Notes under the pieces: generated by a model | Told to the model about the DNA's origin: nothing | Database searches by the model: none | What the model saw: only the letters and a program-made list of their open reading frames with translations | Translations under genes and position numbers: made by a program | In this document: positions 1 through 10,993 of the stretch, piece after piece | Position numbering within the stretch: position 1 is the stretch's first letter | Layout: every line of letters starts with the position of its first letter | NCBI GenBank assembly: GCA_022606135.1 | Contig: JABYQN010000001.1 | Location: forward strand, 1,426,001-1,490,000 | Source of the DNA: Fomes fomentarius | Lineage: Eukaryota > Basidiomycota > Agaricomycetes > Polyporales > Polyporaceae | Reading direction: 5' to 3' | Length of the DNA stretch: 64,000 bases

Positions 1-1910
1 AAGAAGGAGAAGGAGGGAGAACGTATGTCAGCGGGAGATGGTGAGGGAGGAAAACATAGTATCGCGTCGGGCCTTTTGAAGGGCGGGCGTTGCGCCGAGG
101 CAACTGAAATTGGACCTGGCGATCGCCACGGGGAGCGGCCCCCATAGGGTTTGGGCGACATTCCGACGCGGCAAAGACACGAAACGTGTTTCGATGAGCA
201 AAGCATGCGCTTTTTGGACTTATCGGCAGCAACTTTCCTCCCAAAACTCTCCTTCCCACTACGCTATTCCAGGCTAATCTGTCCTCCCCGTCCACTAGCG
301 CCTCGTTTCTCCCGAGCCTTCCATATCCTGCACAAATTCCCTGCCTGTTCTAGCTGCTTTTCCCGTCAAATCTTGTCCCCTTCCCTGCTTGGATACGCAC
401 GATACGCGCCGCGCGCTCCCAGATGGCCGACTCAAACTAATATCCCGCCATCGGCGGCTATCTCGTGGGCCGACGCGACCGCGCGGCGGTCTCCGCTCAT
501 CCGTCCAACATTCGCAACCCAGATGGCGAACGGACGCTCCGATTTCACTGACGCAAGGCATGATATATATGATGTCTGGGCGTCCGTCGTGGCTGCCACG
601 CTGTTTTGGGACGGCGGGTGCGTGTTTTGCGCCCACAGATGGCCAGGAGTCCCGAGCTAATGCCTAACAAATTTTTCCCATTCGAGCGCAGAACGTCGGC
701 CAAGACGGCTCGGGAAGCAGGGCCCCCTAATAATTGCCAGTCCAGAGCCCGCCGCCCCTTGACGACCGATTGCGGATAGGTTTGCGCCGTGTGGGCTGCC
801 GCCTGCGGTCGGTCGCGCGACGCCCGGTTAACAGGGTCCACCCGCGCTGGGTAAACCACACCAACGTCATCGTTTCGTTCAATCTTCATGTCCAGACCCG
901 TACCGCGTCGGTCAACGTCAAGACAACGCCACGGCCGCGTCCGCGGTCGAGAGCATCTCCGCCGTTTCGCCCGGGTCCATGGAAGCCTCGAAAAAATTCA
1001 GCAGTCTGACCCGACTGAGCAACAGCCATCAGTGCACTCGTGGTAGAGCTCGGGGCGCTCGAGTATGAATTTTGCGGCCGTGATCATCTTCCCATGTCAT
1101 CTCAGATGTGTTCACCAAGGTTTAAACGTCAATCTCAACAGTCGGCTCCAATACTGGGGTCTGGTGAAGTGCCAAAACGCAGCCACAACGTCGTCTGGCT
1201 CCATATAACAAACTTTATTGTGGCCACACCAGCGTGTCTGCGGTTTTCCAGAAGTGCGTGTCATGCACGAGCCACCAGGGAGTGCTTCAAGGACGATCAT
1301 ATTTGAATGTGCGCAGAAGAACGAACCTACCAATAGCAGGCGGGCGTATCGGATATGTCGTGCACACGCGCTCCGCTTCCCATGGTTTGTCACCGTCCAA
1401 TAATATTGTGAAATGAATGAACGAGCAATTGAGAAGAGGGCTGACTGCATTCGTCCTGCACAATTTCGCTGAGGGACCCTGAGAGGGCGCGGCGGAGTCG
1501 GGGTCGGAGACTAAGACCAACTTGTGGCAGGTACAACCGCACTCGTCTCTAGCTTCGATGCAGGGCGGGGCGAGGAGGCTTGAAGCCTGGAAGACGGCAG
1601 GAGGCTGCTTGCAGCTTGAATGTGGGAACTGGGACGGCGGAGGAATGGTTCGAGGGAGAAGACGGCCAGAGACGAGGCGCGATCGATCTAGATATCCTGA
1701 TTGTCCAATCACATCACATGACCGTGTCTGGTCGCGCTCCGCACGTGGAAGCGGAGTCACACAGCACTCCACATCGTTTTGCAGCATTTGTATACTCGCT
1801 CTTGTGTCTTGCCTCCTCACCACGGCATCCTTCGGTACAACCCTCCGTCATTGTCCCCGATCTCCTCGTATCATCCGCATCGTCCGTTACAACGTGCGCA
1901 GGCCTAAGCC
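1..1910. other. Gene-poor left edge and promoter region of the eIF2B alpha gene
   Basis: I see no protein family in any frame. Open frames of 110 to 180 residues exist on both strands (151-660 plus, 1287-1823 minus), but they are arginine/proline/serine-rich, overlap each other and give no motif. The last few hundred bases before 1911 must hold the promoter and 5' leader of the eIF2B alpha gene. The first 60 bases are purine-rich and could belong to a transcript that starts outside the window. Confidence 0.5.
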
Positions 1911-3359
1911 ATGACAGATCTCGCCCAAACCGGGCGCTTTGATATCTACGCGACCTTCCAGCAGTTTCTGCAAGACGACGAAGTGAGGATGTCCGTGTTG
2001 CGGCCACGATGGTCGCTGAGCTCACTTTCATGGCAAGATATCGCCTCCATTAGCAGCTATACTGTCATTAGCCGAGGCTATCGTCAAGTCAAATGGTGCG
2101 TTAATAGTGCGCATTTCATGCAAGTTCTCTATGCAGATGTGGACAGTCTGAAGCCGGCACCATGTTCGAGCTCGTTCAAGCTCTCAATGACGGCGCGGAA
2201 GAGCTCAAGAGGCGCTCACTCAACCCTATCAGCCTCAATGCGGGCTGTGAATTATTTATCGCTTTCGTGACACTCTTCCCCACGAGTCTGACGTGAGTAC
2301 CTCATCAGAATATTCATGGGCTTCATTCATCGATGCTGACTACTCCGTCGTATAGAATTTTGCGGAGCTGAAGAAAGAGCTCGAACAACAGGGCCGAAAA
2401 TACGCAACTGAGGCGATCTCCTTCCGCGATAAAATTGCCGAACTCGCACTCGGTTTCATCAAAGACAACGCGGTCGTGCGTACGCTGAGCGATGCAGCGC
2501 GTGCTGATGCTTATCGGCTGATATGAGCAGATCCTTACACATTCGTACTCCCGCGTAGTGCTCAAGGCACTGCTACATGCGCACAAGACGAAGCGCATAT
2601 CCGTATATGTCACCGAGTCTCGGCCCCGAGGGCTTGGGTAGCGTCGGACATTTTTTTCGAGCGTATCCACGCGTTGACAAACCTCTGTTCAGCCTGAAAA
2701 CGTACGATGCGCTCACCGCCGCCGGGATCCCTTGCACCGTGGTGCTCGATTCCGCCGTAGCGTATGTGATGGACCGAGTAGACTTTGCTCTGGTCGGTTC
2801 GGAGGCCGTGGTCGAGAGCGGTGGTTTGATCAACTACGTTGGAAGCAACCAGATGGCGATCATCGCCAAGGCTGCGAATAAACCATTCTACGCACTAGCA
2901 GAAAGGTGGGTATACAGAGCCATGATGCTGTTCGTTCCTGAGCCTTTTGTCGCACTATGCAGCTACAAGTTCCACCGCCTGTTTCCCCTATCGCAGTACG
3001 ATCTTCCGACTCACAATCCGAGCATCCTGTCCTTCCCTACTGGGACAGAGCAGTCACCTGGCCACGATGTCGCGCCATCTACCACGACCTCGGACGTCAC
3101 GTCAAAAATACGCGTACGGCCCGAATCGTCGTCGTCGAGCACGGAGGGAGCAATGAGTCAAGAACAGATAGCCAAGAACCCGGGAGTTGACTACACACGG
3201 TGGGGACGCAAAGCTTGTTTCAGGTTGTTTCCGGACGTGTTCCTGACTCCGTTCGTTCTTGCCAATAGGCCGGACTTGATCTCACTAGTTTTTTCAGACG
3301 TAGGGATTTTGACCCCTGAGGGCGTAAGCCAATATCTTGTTGGGATGTTCGCCGGCTGA
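1911..3359 (+). CDS. GCN3: Translation initiation factor eIF2B subunit alpha
   Basis: This is the regulatory alpha subunit of the eIF2B guanine-nucleotide exchange factor, which senses phosphorylated eIF2 in the cytoplasm. I read eight exons: 1911-1982, 2038-2095, 2154-2292, 2356-2475, 2531-2637, 2693-2905, 2963-3199 and 3269-3359. The spliced protein carries family blocks such as SYSRVVLKALLHAH, CTVVLDSAVAYVMDRVDFALVG, GGLINYVGSNQMAI and the C-terminal DLISLVFSDVGILTPEGVS, so it belongs to the eIF2B alpha/beta/delta Rossmann-like family. The start at 1911 gives the expected N-terminus ending in a short acidic stretch before intron 1. One oddity: exon 3 ends in phase 2 while exon 4 must be entered in phase 0. 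One extra C in the CCCC run at 2278-2281 would restore the family sequence, so a base is probably missing. The last intron (3200-3268) is a stopless multiple of three. Confidence 0.9.
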
Positions 3360-5623
3360 TGTATTACCGATATTGGAACGAGATCTCGAGGTACGATAGA
3401 GTTTGCGATAAACTTCGTCAACCCAATCATGGGATATGGACTACAGCCTAGTATTTCTCCGACCACGTGTGCGCTCGGCCGCGCCTACAGTACTTACTTT
3501 CTCCAGAGTCCGACTCTCGTTGCTCGATGTGGGTGTGGACAGTCGCGACTGACTCTCAGTTGGTTACGCCCTCGTCACGACCGAGCTCCTTGATCAGCAC
3601 ATTGACAGGGCATGGACATGCTTCACGGACGAGCGTCTTTACGGTAGGGAAGCGTATCGATCCCATCGTGATGGTTCACACCATCCTCGACGCTAGTGAG
3701 GTGTACCTGTATTGGCCAGCCTGCCTAAAGTCCACGGCGAATCCGCTTGACGTACTCATGTTGTTTCTCCTGACGATCTGCTGCTGCAACATCTGGTCGT
3801 CTGGCGGTCCTCTGATGAGCCGCTGCTTCGAGGCCAAGATCCGCTGATTACTTTCGCTCCAAACTGGGCGTGATCGGGCTCCTCCTACTAAAGAGGTGAG
3901 TAGTTCCCGTCGAGGTCGTTGTCGCGAGGTACATAACTTCGCCGTCTATCGCACCATCGCAACACATCTTGCCCATTTCTCCGTCCTAATCAGTCACGGT
4001 TCGGTCGCCGTTTAACGTTTTAGCTTTAGCGTACTGCGGGCAAAACCGTTCTCTGGTGATGCCCCCTATGATTTCTACCTCGAAGGCAAACAGATTCCGA
4101 TTGCACGCAACTCCGGCCTCATCCTCATGCCTCTCCTCCATTCCGCCCACTTAATCTCATCTTGATACGTCGCAGCCCGAATGTCATTGCGCAATCGAAC
4201 GGAACGGGCCGATAGACTGATGTTATCGCGAACGTCCGTTCTGGCAATATCTCTCTGCCACACCTCCTGCAAACCACGCCGGATCTCTGGGATGGCCGCT
4301 GCTGCCTGGTATAAATGTCGCTCGCTCGTCCGCTCTCCACAGACTCACAACCAGGATCCCTCCCTCGCCCTTAGCATCCTTCCCCTCCTCATACTTCTCC
4401 ACACAGAGATGTGTCACTGGCGTCGGTTCGTGACGCCGCTCTCTGTTGTGTTTAGAGTCCCTAATGTCCGTCGCCCGTCACAGTGTCCGCAATAACTACA
4501 AACGCTGTGGCCATTACGTCGACCTGGTTCGTCATGATACCTCCCGTCTTCTTGTCGTCCGCGCATCTAACGACGTATCTCCAGCCCGACGAGATGGTTC
4601 GCGTTCTCGCTGCCTGGTCCCCTGTAGATCTCAATTCAGTCTGACGTCTTGGCGCTTAGATTCAATGCGACGATCGCTATTGTAAGTTCAGCACGTCGCA
4701 TCCCAGGAACTGCGTTCCACCCCGCTGCACCGAGACTTGCTGGCAATAGTAAGTCCGCTGGCTTATCCCCACCGTGCGATGGTCTCACTGGTGCCTCCGC
4801 TCCTCCATTTCTTTCTATCAGTCGCCAGTTCCCCCAGCAATATAGTATGTCCCCTCTCCTCGGCTCTTGTTTTGTTTGATATGATCAGCTACTGAGCATA
4901 GCACAGACCCCGTAATCGACGCATTCTGCCCCGTCTGCGTTCAGCTTGGCCGTTCTTAGAGAGCTTAGATGTGACTCCCGACATACACTGTACTATTATG
5001 CACACGCGCTCCTCACATATCCTCCTGTTTTCTATTCGCATATTGTCGTATTCGACTATTTCCGGTCATATTGTTGGTGCCTCCATGTACGCCGTAGCCT
5101 CGCCGTGTTATCTACTATATACGTTACGTTACTGTACTGCTCGTACTGCTCCGTTCTATAGTATCCGCTGCTATGATGTTGTGCTAGGATAGGAAATCAA
5201 GTTCGTTGATTTGGTCTTGATCAGTTGATTACGCACTCGAAGTGACGAAAGCTGTCAGAAGCACGTACAAGGAGATCCGCCACAAAGCGAGCACCACGAT
5301 GCACGCTGCTCTCAAACATCTTCTGGACGGAACATGAATGTGCTACCGCTGTGCGTAGTCCATCATGCCTGTTTGGTCAGAGATAGTGAGCTCTCCGCGT
5401 TAAAACGTCCGGCACTTGCACTGCCTAAGACTTGGAAAAAGGTCCGAGGGGCTGCTAGCTCGAAAAGACCGGCACTGGCGATCGGGTTGAGCGTGCTGGA
5501 AGTTGATGCGCGACGAAAGACCTCTGCCCTGCGCGTTGTCCTATGTTGGCGAGAACTTCGGTAGTTTGATACGTCCTGACAACGCCGCTGTTACGCCCAG
5601 GAGAGGAGACGGGGAGCGAGGGT
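3360..5623. other. ORF-poor spacer after eIF2B alpha
   Basis: About 2.3 kb without a recognisable gene. The open frames (for example 3467-3847 plus, 4181-4495 plus, 4971-5192 plus) are short and cysteine- or serine-rich, resemble no family I know and are not joined by convincing splice sites. The stretch 4940-5200 is AT-richer than its surroundings. A decayed gene or a non-coding transcript cannot be excluded. Confidence 0.4.
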
Positions 5624-6385
5624 TTAGCGGTCAGATAACGAAAGCTTCATCGCCGAAGGAAAATTTGAATCCTCATAGACGGTGCTGCTATCCGAAACAC
5701 GTGTGTCAACGCCTTCCAAGGCATGCCTCGGAGAAGCATGTTTGGCATGGCGCTTGTCATTTCGCACTGGAAATAGACGGTGCCCCTGACGAGCGTAGAA
5801 GTACCTGCGCAAACCACCCTTGACAGTATCTATGCCTAGTCGCTGATTCGTTGCGCAGGAGCCACCACGCCTTGGTGGCTGATTGACTCCTGAGGACGCG
5901 TCGGACTCGGAAATGTGGGAGCGGCCTGCGGGCTGTCGGATTCCCGAGGCCACGACCGGAGCCGCTTCTTGCCTTATCGCCGTATTGACCGGCGACTCCC
6001 ACCGTAACTCGGACAAGTCAGCGGAAACAAGAGGAACCATCTCGTCATCCGCGAAGCTCAAGGCGATCTGAAAGGCCCGGCCGCAGCCTGGCATGTCGGA
6101 TCCCGAGCGCCTGACAGTGGAAAGAATCCGCCAGAGAGTCAGATGACTGGCATGATAACGCGGGCAAGCACGGAGGACGGACCTGTGTGCGGTAGGAAGA
6201 GCGGTATCAATGGAAGACGGTGGGCGGATGGGGCATGTCGCAGTCATCAGATCATATTCGTGTGCCATATCACGAGCCGAATCGAGTAGGCCGTCATAAA
6301 TGGAAAGCATTAAATCCTGCCCCCTGGCCATCCTGATGCGTGGCCGCAATGAGCGCACAATCGAAGCCAGTTCAGCACAACACAT
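5624..6385 (-). CDS. Doubtful uncharacterised ORF of 253 residues
   Basis: This is the longest uninterrupted frame in an otherwise gene-poor stretch. It is free of stops for 253 codons with no intron. I do not recognise any domain. The middle is mixed hydrophobic and acidic (for example ALSFADDEMVPLVSADLSEL), while the last third is rich in Arg, His and Ser. A perfect 10-bp inverted repeat (6386-6411) abuts the start codon on the upstream side. It could be a real single-exon orphan gene, a decayed gene or chance. The lack of introns is unlike most other genes in this window, so I rate it low. Confidence 0.3.
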   Translation of the reverse strand: MCCAELASIVRSLRPRIRMARGQDLMLSIYDGLLDSARDMAHEYDLMTATCPIRPPSSIDTALPTAHRSVLRACPRYHASHLTLWRILSTVRRSGSDMPGCGRAFQIALSFADDEMVPLVSADLSELRWESPVNTAIRQEAAPVVASGIRQPAGRSHISESDASSGVNQPPRRGGSCATNQRLGIDTVKGGLRRYFYARQGHRLFPVRNDKRHAKHASPRHALEGVDTRVSDSSTVYEDSNFPSAMKLSLSDR

Positions 6386-6411
6386 AGCTTTCTAGAATAG
6401 GCTAGAAAGCT
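6386..6411. repeat. Perfect 10-bp inverted repeat with 6-bp spacer
   Basis: AGCTTTCTAG at 6386-6395 pairs exactly with CTAGAAAGCT at 6402-6411 across the spacer AATAGG. It lies directly upstream of the start codon of the doubtful minus-strand ORF ending at 6385. It could form a hairpin in RNA or bind a dimeric protein, and no function is shown by the sequence. Confidence 0.6.
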
Positions 6412-7082
6412 CACAGACGAGTCGGTGGGATGCTTCTAGGAGTTGCACAGTGCGTATGCAACTACAGAGTGGTTCCGCAGCGCAGAGAACGCTGGATCTT
6501 CACAAGTCACGGCGACTCCACTGCTTCGGACGGTTTGGGCGCATCGACAATATTATGCTATAGGACTTATCGATTACTGTGGCAAAACACACGTGGAGCA
6601 TTATGAGCAAGACAAGGATTCCAATTCGCGTGCTCGGCCCACACATACCGTATGTAGGCACAATTTTTTGAGCCGCTGCAAAGATGATGTCGGCTGGTTC
6701 CCACCTACTATGTATACGAGTCGGCGTACTGCCAGAAGCCGCGCGTCCACAGGGCGACTCCGCAAAAATTCGTAAAAATTTATGTGAGTAGTTAGTGACG
6801 AGTAGCGGAATGCCAGACACCTGTTGGTGAAGATTAAATGTGATTGAGGAGAACGGGGAACATTGTGCGAACGAGGCTGTTATGTTTGTGCAAGGTTCCG
6901 CGGCGGTTACCCAAGAAGGAAGGGCAAGTTGGTGTTCTCCGCTGCTCTTGCACGTGAACCGCCGAGCGCGAACGCGCTGGGATCCTCTCCGCGTCCTCTC
7001 AGCTCTTACCCTGATCTCCTCCTCCGGTTGTGGGATTCCCGCCCTCTCTCCAACCCTCGAGTATTGTTTCCGACAGTGCAGG
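6412..7082. other. Upstream region of POP4
   Basis: No recognisable gene. Overlapping short frames on both strands (6443-6775 plus, 6500-6820 minus) look like chance. The region probably contains the POP4 promoter and 5' leader. An open frame beginning at 6840 runs in frame into POP4, but the part before 7083 is not protein-like for this family. Confidence 0.4.
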
Positions 7083-8359
7083 ATGGCGTTTATGTATTAC
7101 CGCGCAGCAGATAGCGGCCACAAGGACGTCTACGCCACGTTGCCGCTCATCAATGTAAGTCTCATGTTCACTCGCACCCCTTCGATATCGCTGACCGCAG
7201 AGCCAGAATGAGCGTCTCAAACTGGATTCCACAACTCCGTTCATCCCCACTTACGTCAAGCGGAGCGTTACCAAGTCGTCCAATCCTGCACAGGCATACG
7301 CAAGTCGTGTTCAAGGTCGTCAGATTCTTCTCGAGAATCCCGCTCGCGAGCGGAAGGCAAAGAAAGAGCGCAATGAGAGACGGGAGAAGCGCGCAGCGGA
7401 CCGCACACGCAAGGCCGCTGGTATAGTCAACAAGAAGGCGAAAGGCGTGTGGAAGTTGCGGAAGGCAGAGACCAAGTAAGGACCCCATCTGAACTCTGAC
7501 CTAGTGTGTACCCACTGACGGCGGACACAAAGATACCAAACGTTTCTCCCCTTGCACTCACTTTGGCTAGGATACATTTCAGAACTTCTATCTCTGTCCC
7601 CACAGCCCTCCGTACCTGGCGGAGACCCCGCGTCAGCAATGCCTAGCTCCGCGGCAATGCATGCGAAACTAATAAAGGCGGATTTTCATGGATCTATCGT
7701 GACAGGTATGTATTACATCCTTTTGTTAATGAAGACTCCTTTCCGAGATGGCAAGATACGGCCGCCGTATCTGCATTCAACCCGCACGGGCCCTTGTCCT
7801 CTAGTATAGACGCGTCTCTGCCCGGCTCCTGAATGCGCTCTCCGACAATTCCTACTGCCTTGTCTTAGCCCTGTGCTGAGCTCTGCTAGCGCAGACAGTG
7901 CCTCTTCCGGCATGGGCTCTCGACTACACGCTATCTCCCTTGGGTTTCCTGGACCCTGAGCTACGTAGTTCAAACTCACTCTTGCATATGGTAGTGCGGA
8001 AGAGCAAGAACCCGTGTCTCGTCGGACTTTCGGGGGTAGTCGTTCACGAAACAGAGAACGCATTCAAGGTAATCACTGTGAAGGATCAGTTGAAAAGTTC
8101 GCTATCTTCGATTATGCGCCATGTGTCACTGTTGACTCAAACTTTACGGACAGTGATACCGAAGCGAAACAGCGTCTTCGTGTTCGCCGTCCCGCTCTAT
8201 GCCACGCCCGCGCTACCAGCTTCGACCTCTACTGAGCCTCACCAGACGATCCTCGACATGCCCCACATAGAGTTTGAACTGTACGGAAACCACTGCTGTT
8301 ACCGTGCAGCCGAGCGCGCTGGTCGGAAGTTCAAACATAAGGAGACAATAGAACTATGA
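7083..8359 (+). CDS. POP4: RNase P / RNase MRP protein subunit Pop4 (Rpp29)
   Basis: A protein subunit of nuclear RNase P and RNase MRP, which process the tRNA 5' end and pre-rRNA. The first exon from ATG 7083 ends before a gtaagt donor. The next carries a very basic segment with an ENPARERKAKKERNERREK run, then the Pop4 core KYQTFLPLHSLWLGYISELL, a block around ADFHGSIV, NPCLVGLSGVVVHETENAF, and the hallmark C-terminus RAGRKFKHKETIEL just before the TGA at 8357. A roughly 290-nt intron (7706-7994) separates the HGSIVT and VRKSKNP segments. Intron 8097-8153 is 57 nt, in frame and stopless; removing it joins DQLK to the IPKRNSVFVFAVP strand. The family match is strong at the C-terminus. The start is inferred from the splice phase and is less sure. 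Confidence 0.88.
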
Positions 8360-8915
8360 TCTTCTCCCACCGGCCCGGGCATGTACGTTGCTACCAACCC
8401 TTTCCACCCACCAACTGCGCATCTTACGCACTCGCGTAATCCATATATGATCGAAGTTACTGTACATTACTTGTATATGATACAACTTCTGGGCGATAGC
8501 AAAGCGAGCAGCGCGGGTGCGACGAACGATACGAAAGCTTATACGAAAACTTCTAAACCTTCTGCGAGGATTCAACGGCAGCCGTCCGATCCCCGATACA
8601 AAATAGGGAGCGACAACGTCTCCACGCCGCTGCTTCAACTTGGGTCCATCAGACCCAATAGGATGCAGGCGTGTCTTCATTGTCCGTCTGGAGCGCCCTC
8701 TGACACCGGCTTCCAGCCGCCCGAGAGAAATTTCCCCGGGCTAGCTCCCTCAGGCTGGACGGGAATAGCTCCTTGGCTGTTGGCATGCTCGGGCGTCGAG
8801 GTATTTGTAGGCTGCGCGCCCGCCGGAGTAAACATGAAGAAGGACTTGTAGAGCTTTTCTCGGTAGGACGCTTTAAGCGGTTGTGGAATCTAGTTTGCAG
8901 GTCACGACGTCAGAC
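8360..8915. other. Convergent spacer between POP4 and the cyclin gene
   Basis: About 550 nt between two stop codons facing each other. It should hold both 3' untranslated regions and polyadenylation signals. Frames at 8381-8851 (plus) and 8354-8680 (minus) have no family resemblance and overlap the ends of the flanking genes, so I leave them out. Confidence 0.45.
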
Positions 8916-10090
8916 TCAGAGCGCTCGCCGCCGAGGTGACGGTGCGGCACTCACGGATGCCACCGAGGTGAGGAATTCACCGGATCCCTGGAGCTCTTGA
9001 GCACCATAGTACTCTATCAAGATACTGATTGCATCTGACGCAATCCTCTAGATCAGTAACACATTGCGGATCGTTTGTCTAGAGAGATAACATACCGGCT
9101 ACGTTGACCAACTCCATCTCGTTGAACTCAAAGAATTCGACGGCATGTCGCGAAGCGCCGTTCGGCTGAGCTTTGTGCGACGGCGGAGTGGGTAAAGACG
9201 CAGACGGGGCTGGAGAAGCGATGCGTGCATCCAGTGGCGACGACTGCGGTCCTTCGATAGCGTGCTCGGCAAGCACGTAACATGCGGCCGCAACGACCTT
9301 GGGAGGGTACAAGATGCAGAGAGGGGTTCGATACCTGGGAGAGCGCACGTCAGATAAGCCTACAGCATCGATAGTCGGACTCACGAGTCGTTGGCGATTG
9401 ACCAAGCGCACTCTTCGACCTGCTGATTGTTGGAGGAACGTGCATCGAATAGGTCGACTAGCTCCGCGTGGGGGCTGTCCACGACGAAGTCGAAGCACAG
9501 CCCTTCTAACAGAACTTCTTCCGTCAGCAGGATGCTCGTCTGGCATTCTTCCACGTCCTGTGGGATATTTAGCGTCACGTATCGGAAAAGGTCACGCTCA
9601 CGATACCTTGCTATCATCTGGTATCTGCTTTATGTCTATCTTGTTTATCTTGGAGCAAACCACCTTGGCAACGTCCCGAAGCTTACGTCCACATTCTTCG
9701 GTCTTCGTCGCCAGGAATATGCAAGATGCTGCGACATCCTGTTACAAAGTGAGCTGTAGTCCCTGCACATGCAGTATATCTGCTTACCTGTCGGTGATAA
9801 TCCTCCATGGAGTATCGCATGTAAAATCGATGGAACCATGTAGCAGCGGTGTACATAGCGGATGATGGCCTGTCATCGATAATCTTAGCTCAGATTTCCC
9901 ACATGCATTGAAAAGCTTACAGTCCAAGTGAGACACCGAGTCGGTACAGGAACTCAACGCCTCTGCTGCGGTCATAGAGCTCCCTTTCTAGAGGGATGTC
10001 CGAGGTCATCTTGCTCGGTGTCTTGTGGAGGGCAGAGATAGGAAACCGCCACTGGGAGCTCGACGAAGAAGCGATGCTCGTTGCACCCAT
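8916..10090 (-). CDS. Cyclin of the transcription/CTD-kinase type (CTK2/cyclin-K-like)
   Basis: A partner cyclin for a CDK9/CDK12-type kinase acting on RNA polymerase II. From the start at 10090 the protein begins with a Ser-rich lead followed by QWRFPISALHKTPS, the typical entry to this class. The first cyclin fold continues as LYDRSRGVEFLYRLGV, AMYTAATWFHRFYMRYSM and ASCIFLATKTEECGRKLRDV. The second fold shows ILLTEEVLLEGLCFDFVVD and a block around PPKVVAAACYVLAEHAIEG. At least four short introns are needed. After the EFFEFNEMELVN segment I infer a last exon with DAISILIEYYGAQEL that stops at 8916; the splice site joining it (around 9050-9100) is not certain. Whether it is CTK2, BUR2 or cyclin K cannot be settled by eye. 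Confidence 0.8.
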
Positions 10091-10777
10091 TCTGTGTTAT
10101 CACAGTCAGTATCCTCGGTATCTTCGGGGAGTGTGGTTCTGATTGCGCCGAACGCACCTGGAGATGGTGGTTCAGAACGACGCGTGTTGTCACGTCCCGT
10201 GTTGGCACGCGTCACGGGTATATAGGCGTGTAGGCGCCCTGGACACGCGCGCCGCGTACCTGAGAGTCGGCACTCCGGCTTGCTCGCCTTAAGCTTTACA
10301 GTATTTACTCCTCCCGTGACGACGAGCACTATATATATGTACCCAAGTCCTGCCAGCCAATCAATTCTTCTACAGCGTGTCACCCTCAGCCCTCCACTTG
10401 TTGTAATATTGAGGTATAAGTCAAACCCTCGTAAGTACTTCCTCAAGCTATCCACCAGTGACCCATTGCTTATGTGGGATAGGGCTTAGAGCTGGCCTCC
10501 AACGTTGGTAGATGTTTTGTGCAGACTAGGATGCTCGTCATCTGGTCATCGTCCGCGAGTACAATGGGGAAATATACTCCATGTATCTCCAATAGTACAG
10601 GACTGATGTGAGACTGACCGTCTTCCTGTACATCTACGCCATCATAGTCAGGCCATTCGCCATCTGAGTCGAAGTTCTCGGGGTTGATCATCTGAATTAG
10701 ACGGGGCACAACAAAGCATCGTAAAGGATCTATACGAGAGGGTTATCAGCAGTACCTCGATCCCGGCCTCAGATACC
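10091..10777. other. Upstream region of the cyclin gene, plus spacer
   Basis: The first 400 nt upstream of the cyclin start contain a TATATATA run near 10330 on the plus strand that could serve a promoter. Frame 10470-10709 (minus) encodes an acidic peptide (for example SDGEWPDYDGVD) that looks protein-like but matches nothing I know. It may be an exon of an unrecognised gene. Confidence 0.35.
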
Positions 10778-10993
10778 TTGAAAGCTCCGGAAGGTCTTCG
10801 CTTTTCATCGCGGAAAAGGAGAGCCAAAAGAACAGGAACCCATTGGTTCGTATTGATGAACTACAACTACTGGATCTTTGGGGAGTTGTTGCAATTCCTA
10901 CACTATGCTCTGCGCATCACATTCACCTCACCATCTTCCGATCTGGCTAGGATGGACATGTGTGTGGACGTCGATCCCTTTAAGGTATACTAA
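10778..10993 (+). pseudogene. Possible short remnant related to the orphan gene at 12-14 kb
   Basis: A 71-codon frame contains HWFVLMNYNYWIFGELL, which resembles RYFVLTNYNEWVFGTF of the minus-strand gene at 12172-14113 (pattern FVL-x-NYN-x-W-hydrophobic-FG). The following residues are not similar and the frame stops at 10991. The best reading is a fragment of a second, oppositely oriented family member, perhaps decayed. It may instead be one exon of a diverged gene that continues to about 11280 in other frames. A chance match of this short motif is possible. Confidence 0.35.

Noticed and set aside
151..660. 169-codon plus-strand frame
   Set aside because: Serine/proline/arginine-rich with no motif, overlapped by other frames on both strands and not linked to another exon.
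1287..1823. 178-codon minus-strand frame
   Set aside because: Lies in the promoter of the eIF2B alpha gene, shows no family resemblance and overlaps several plus frames of similar quality.
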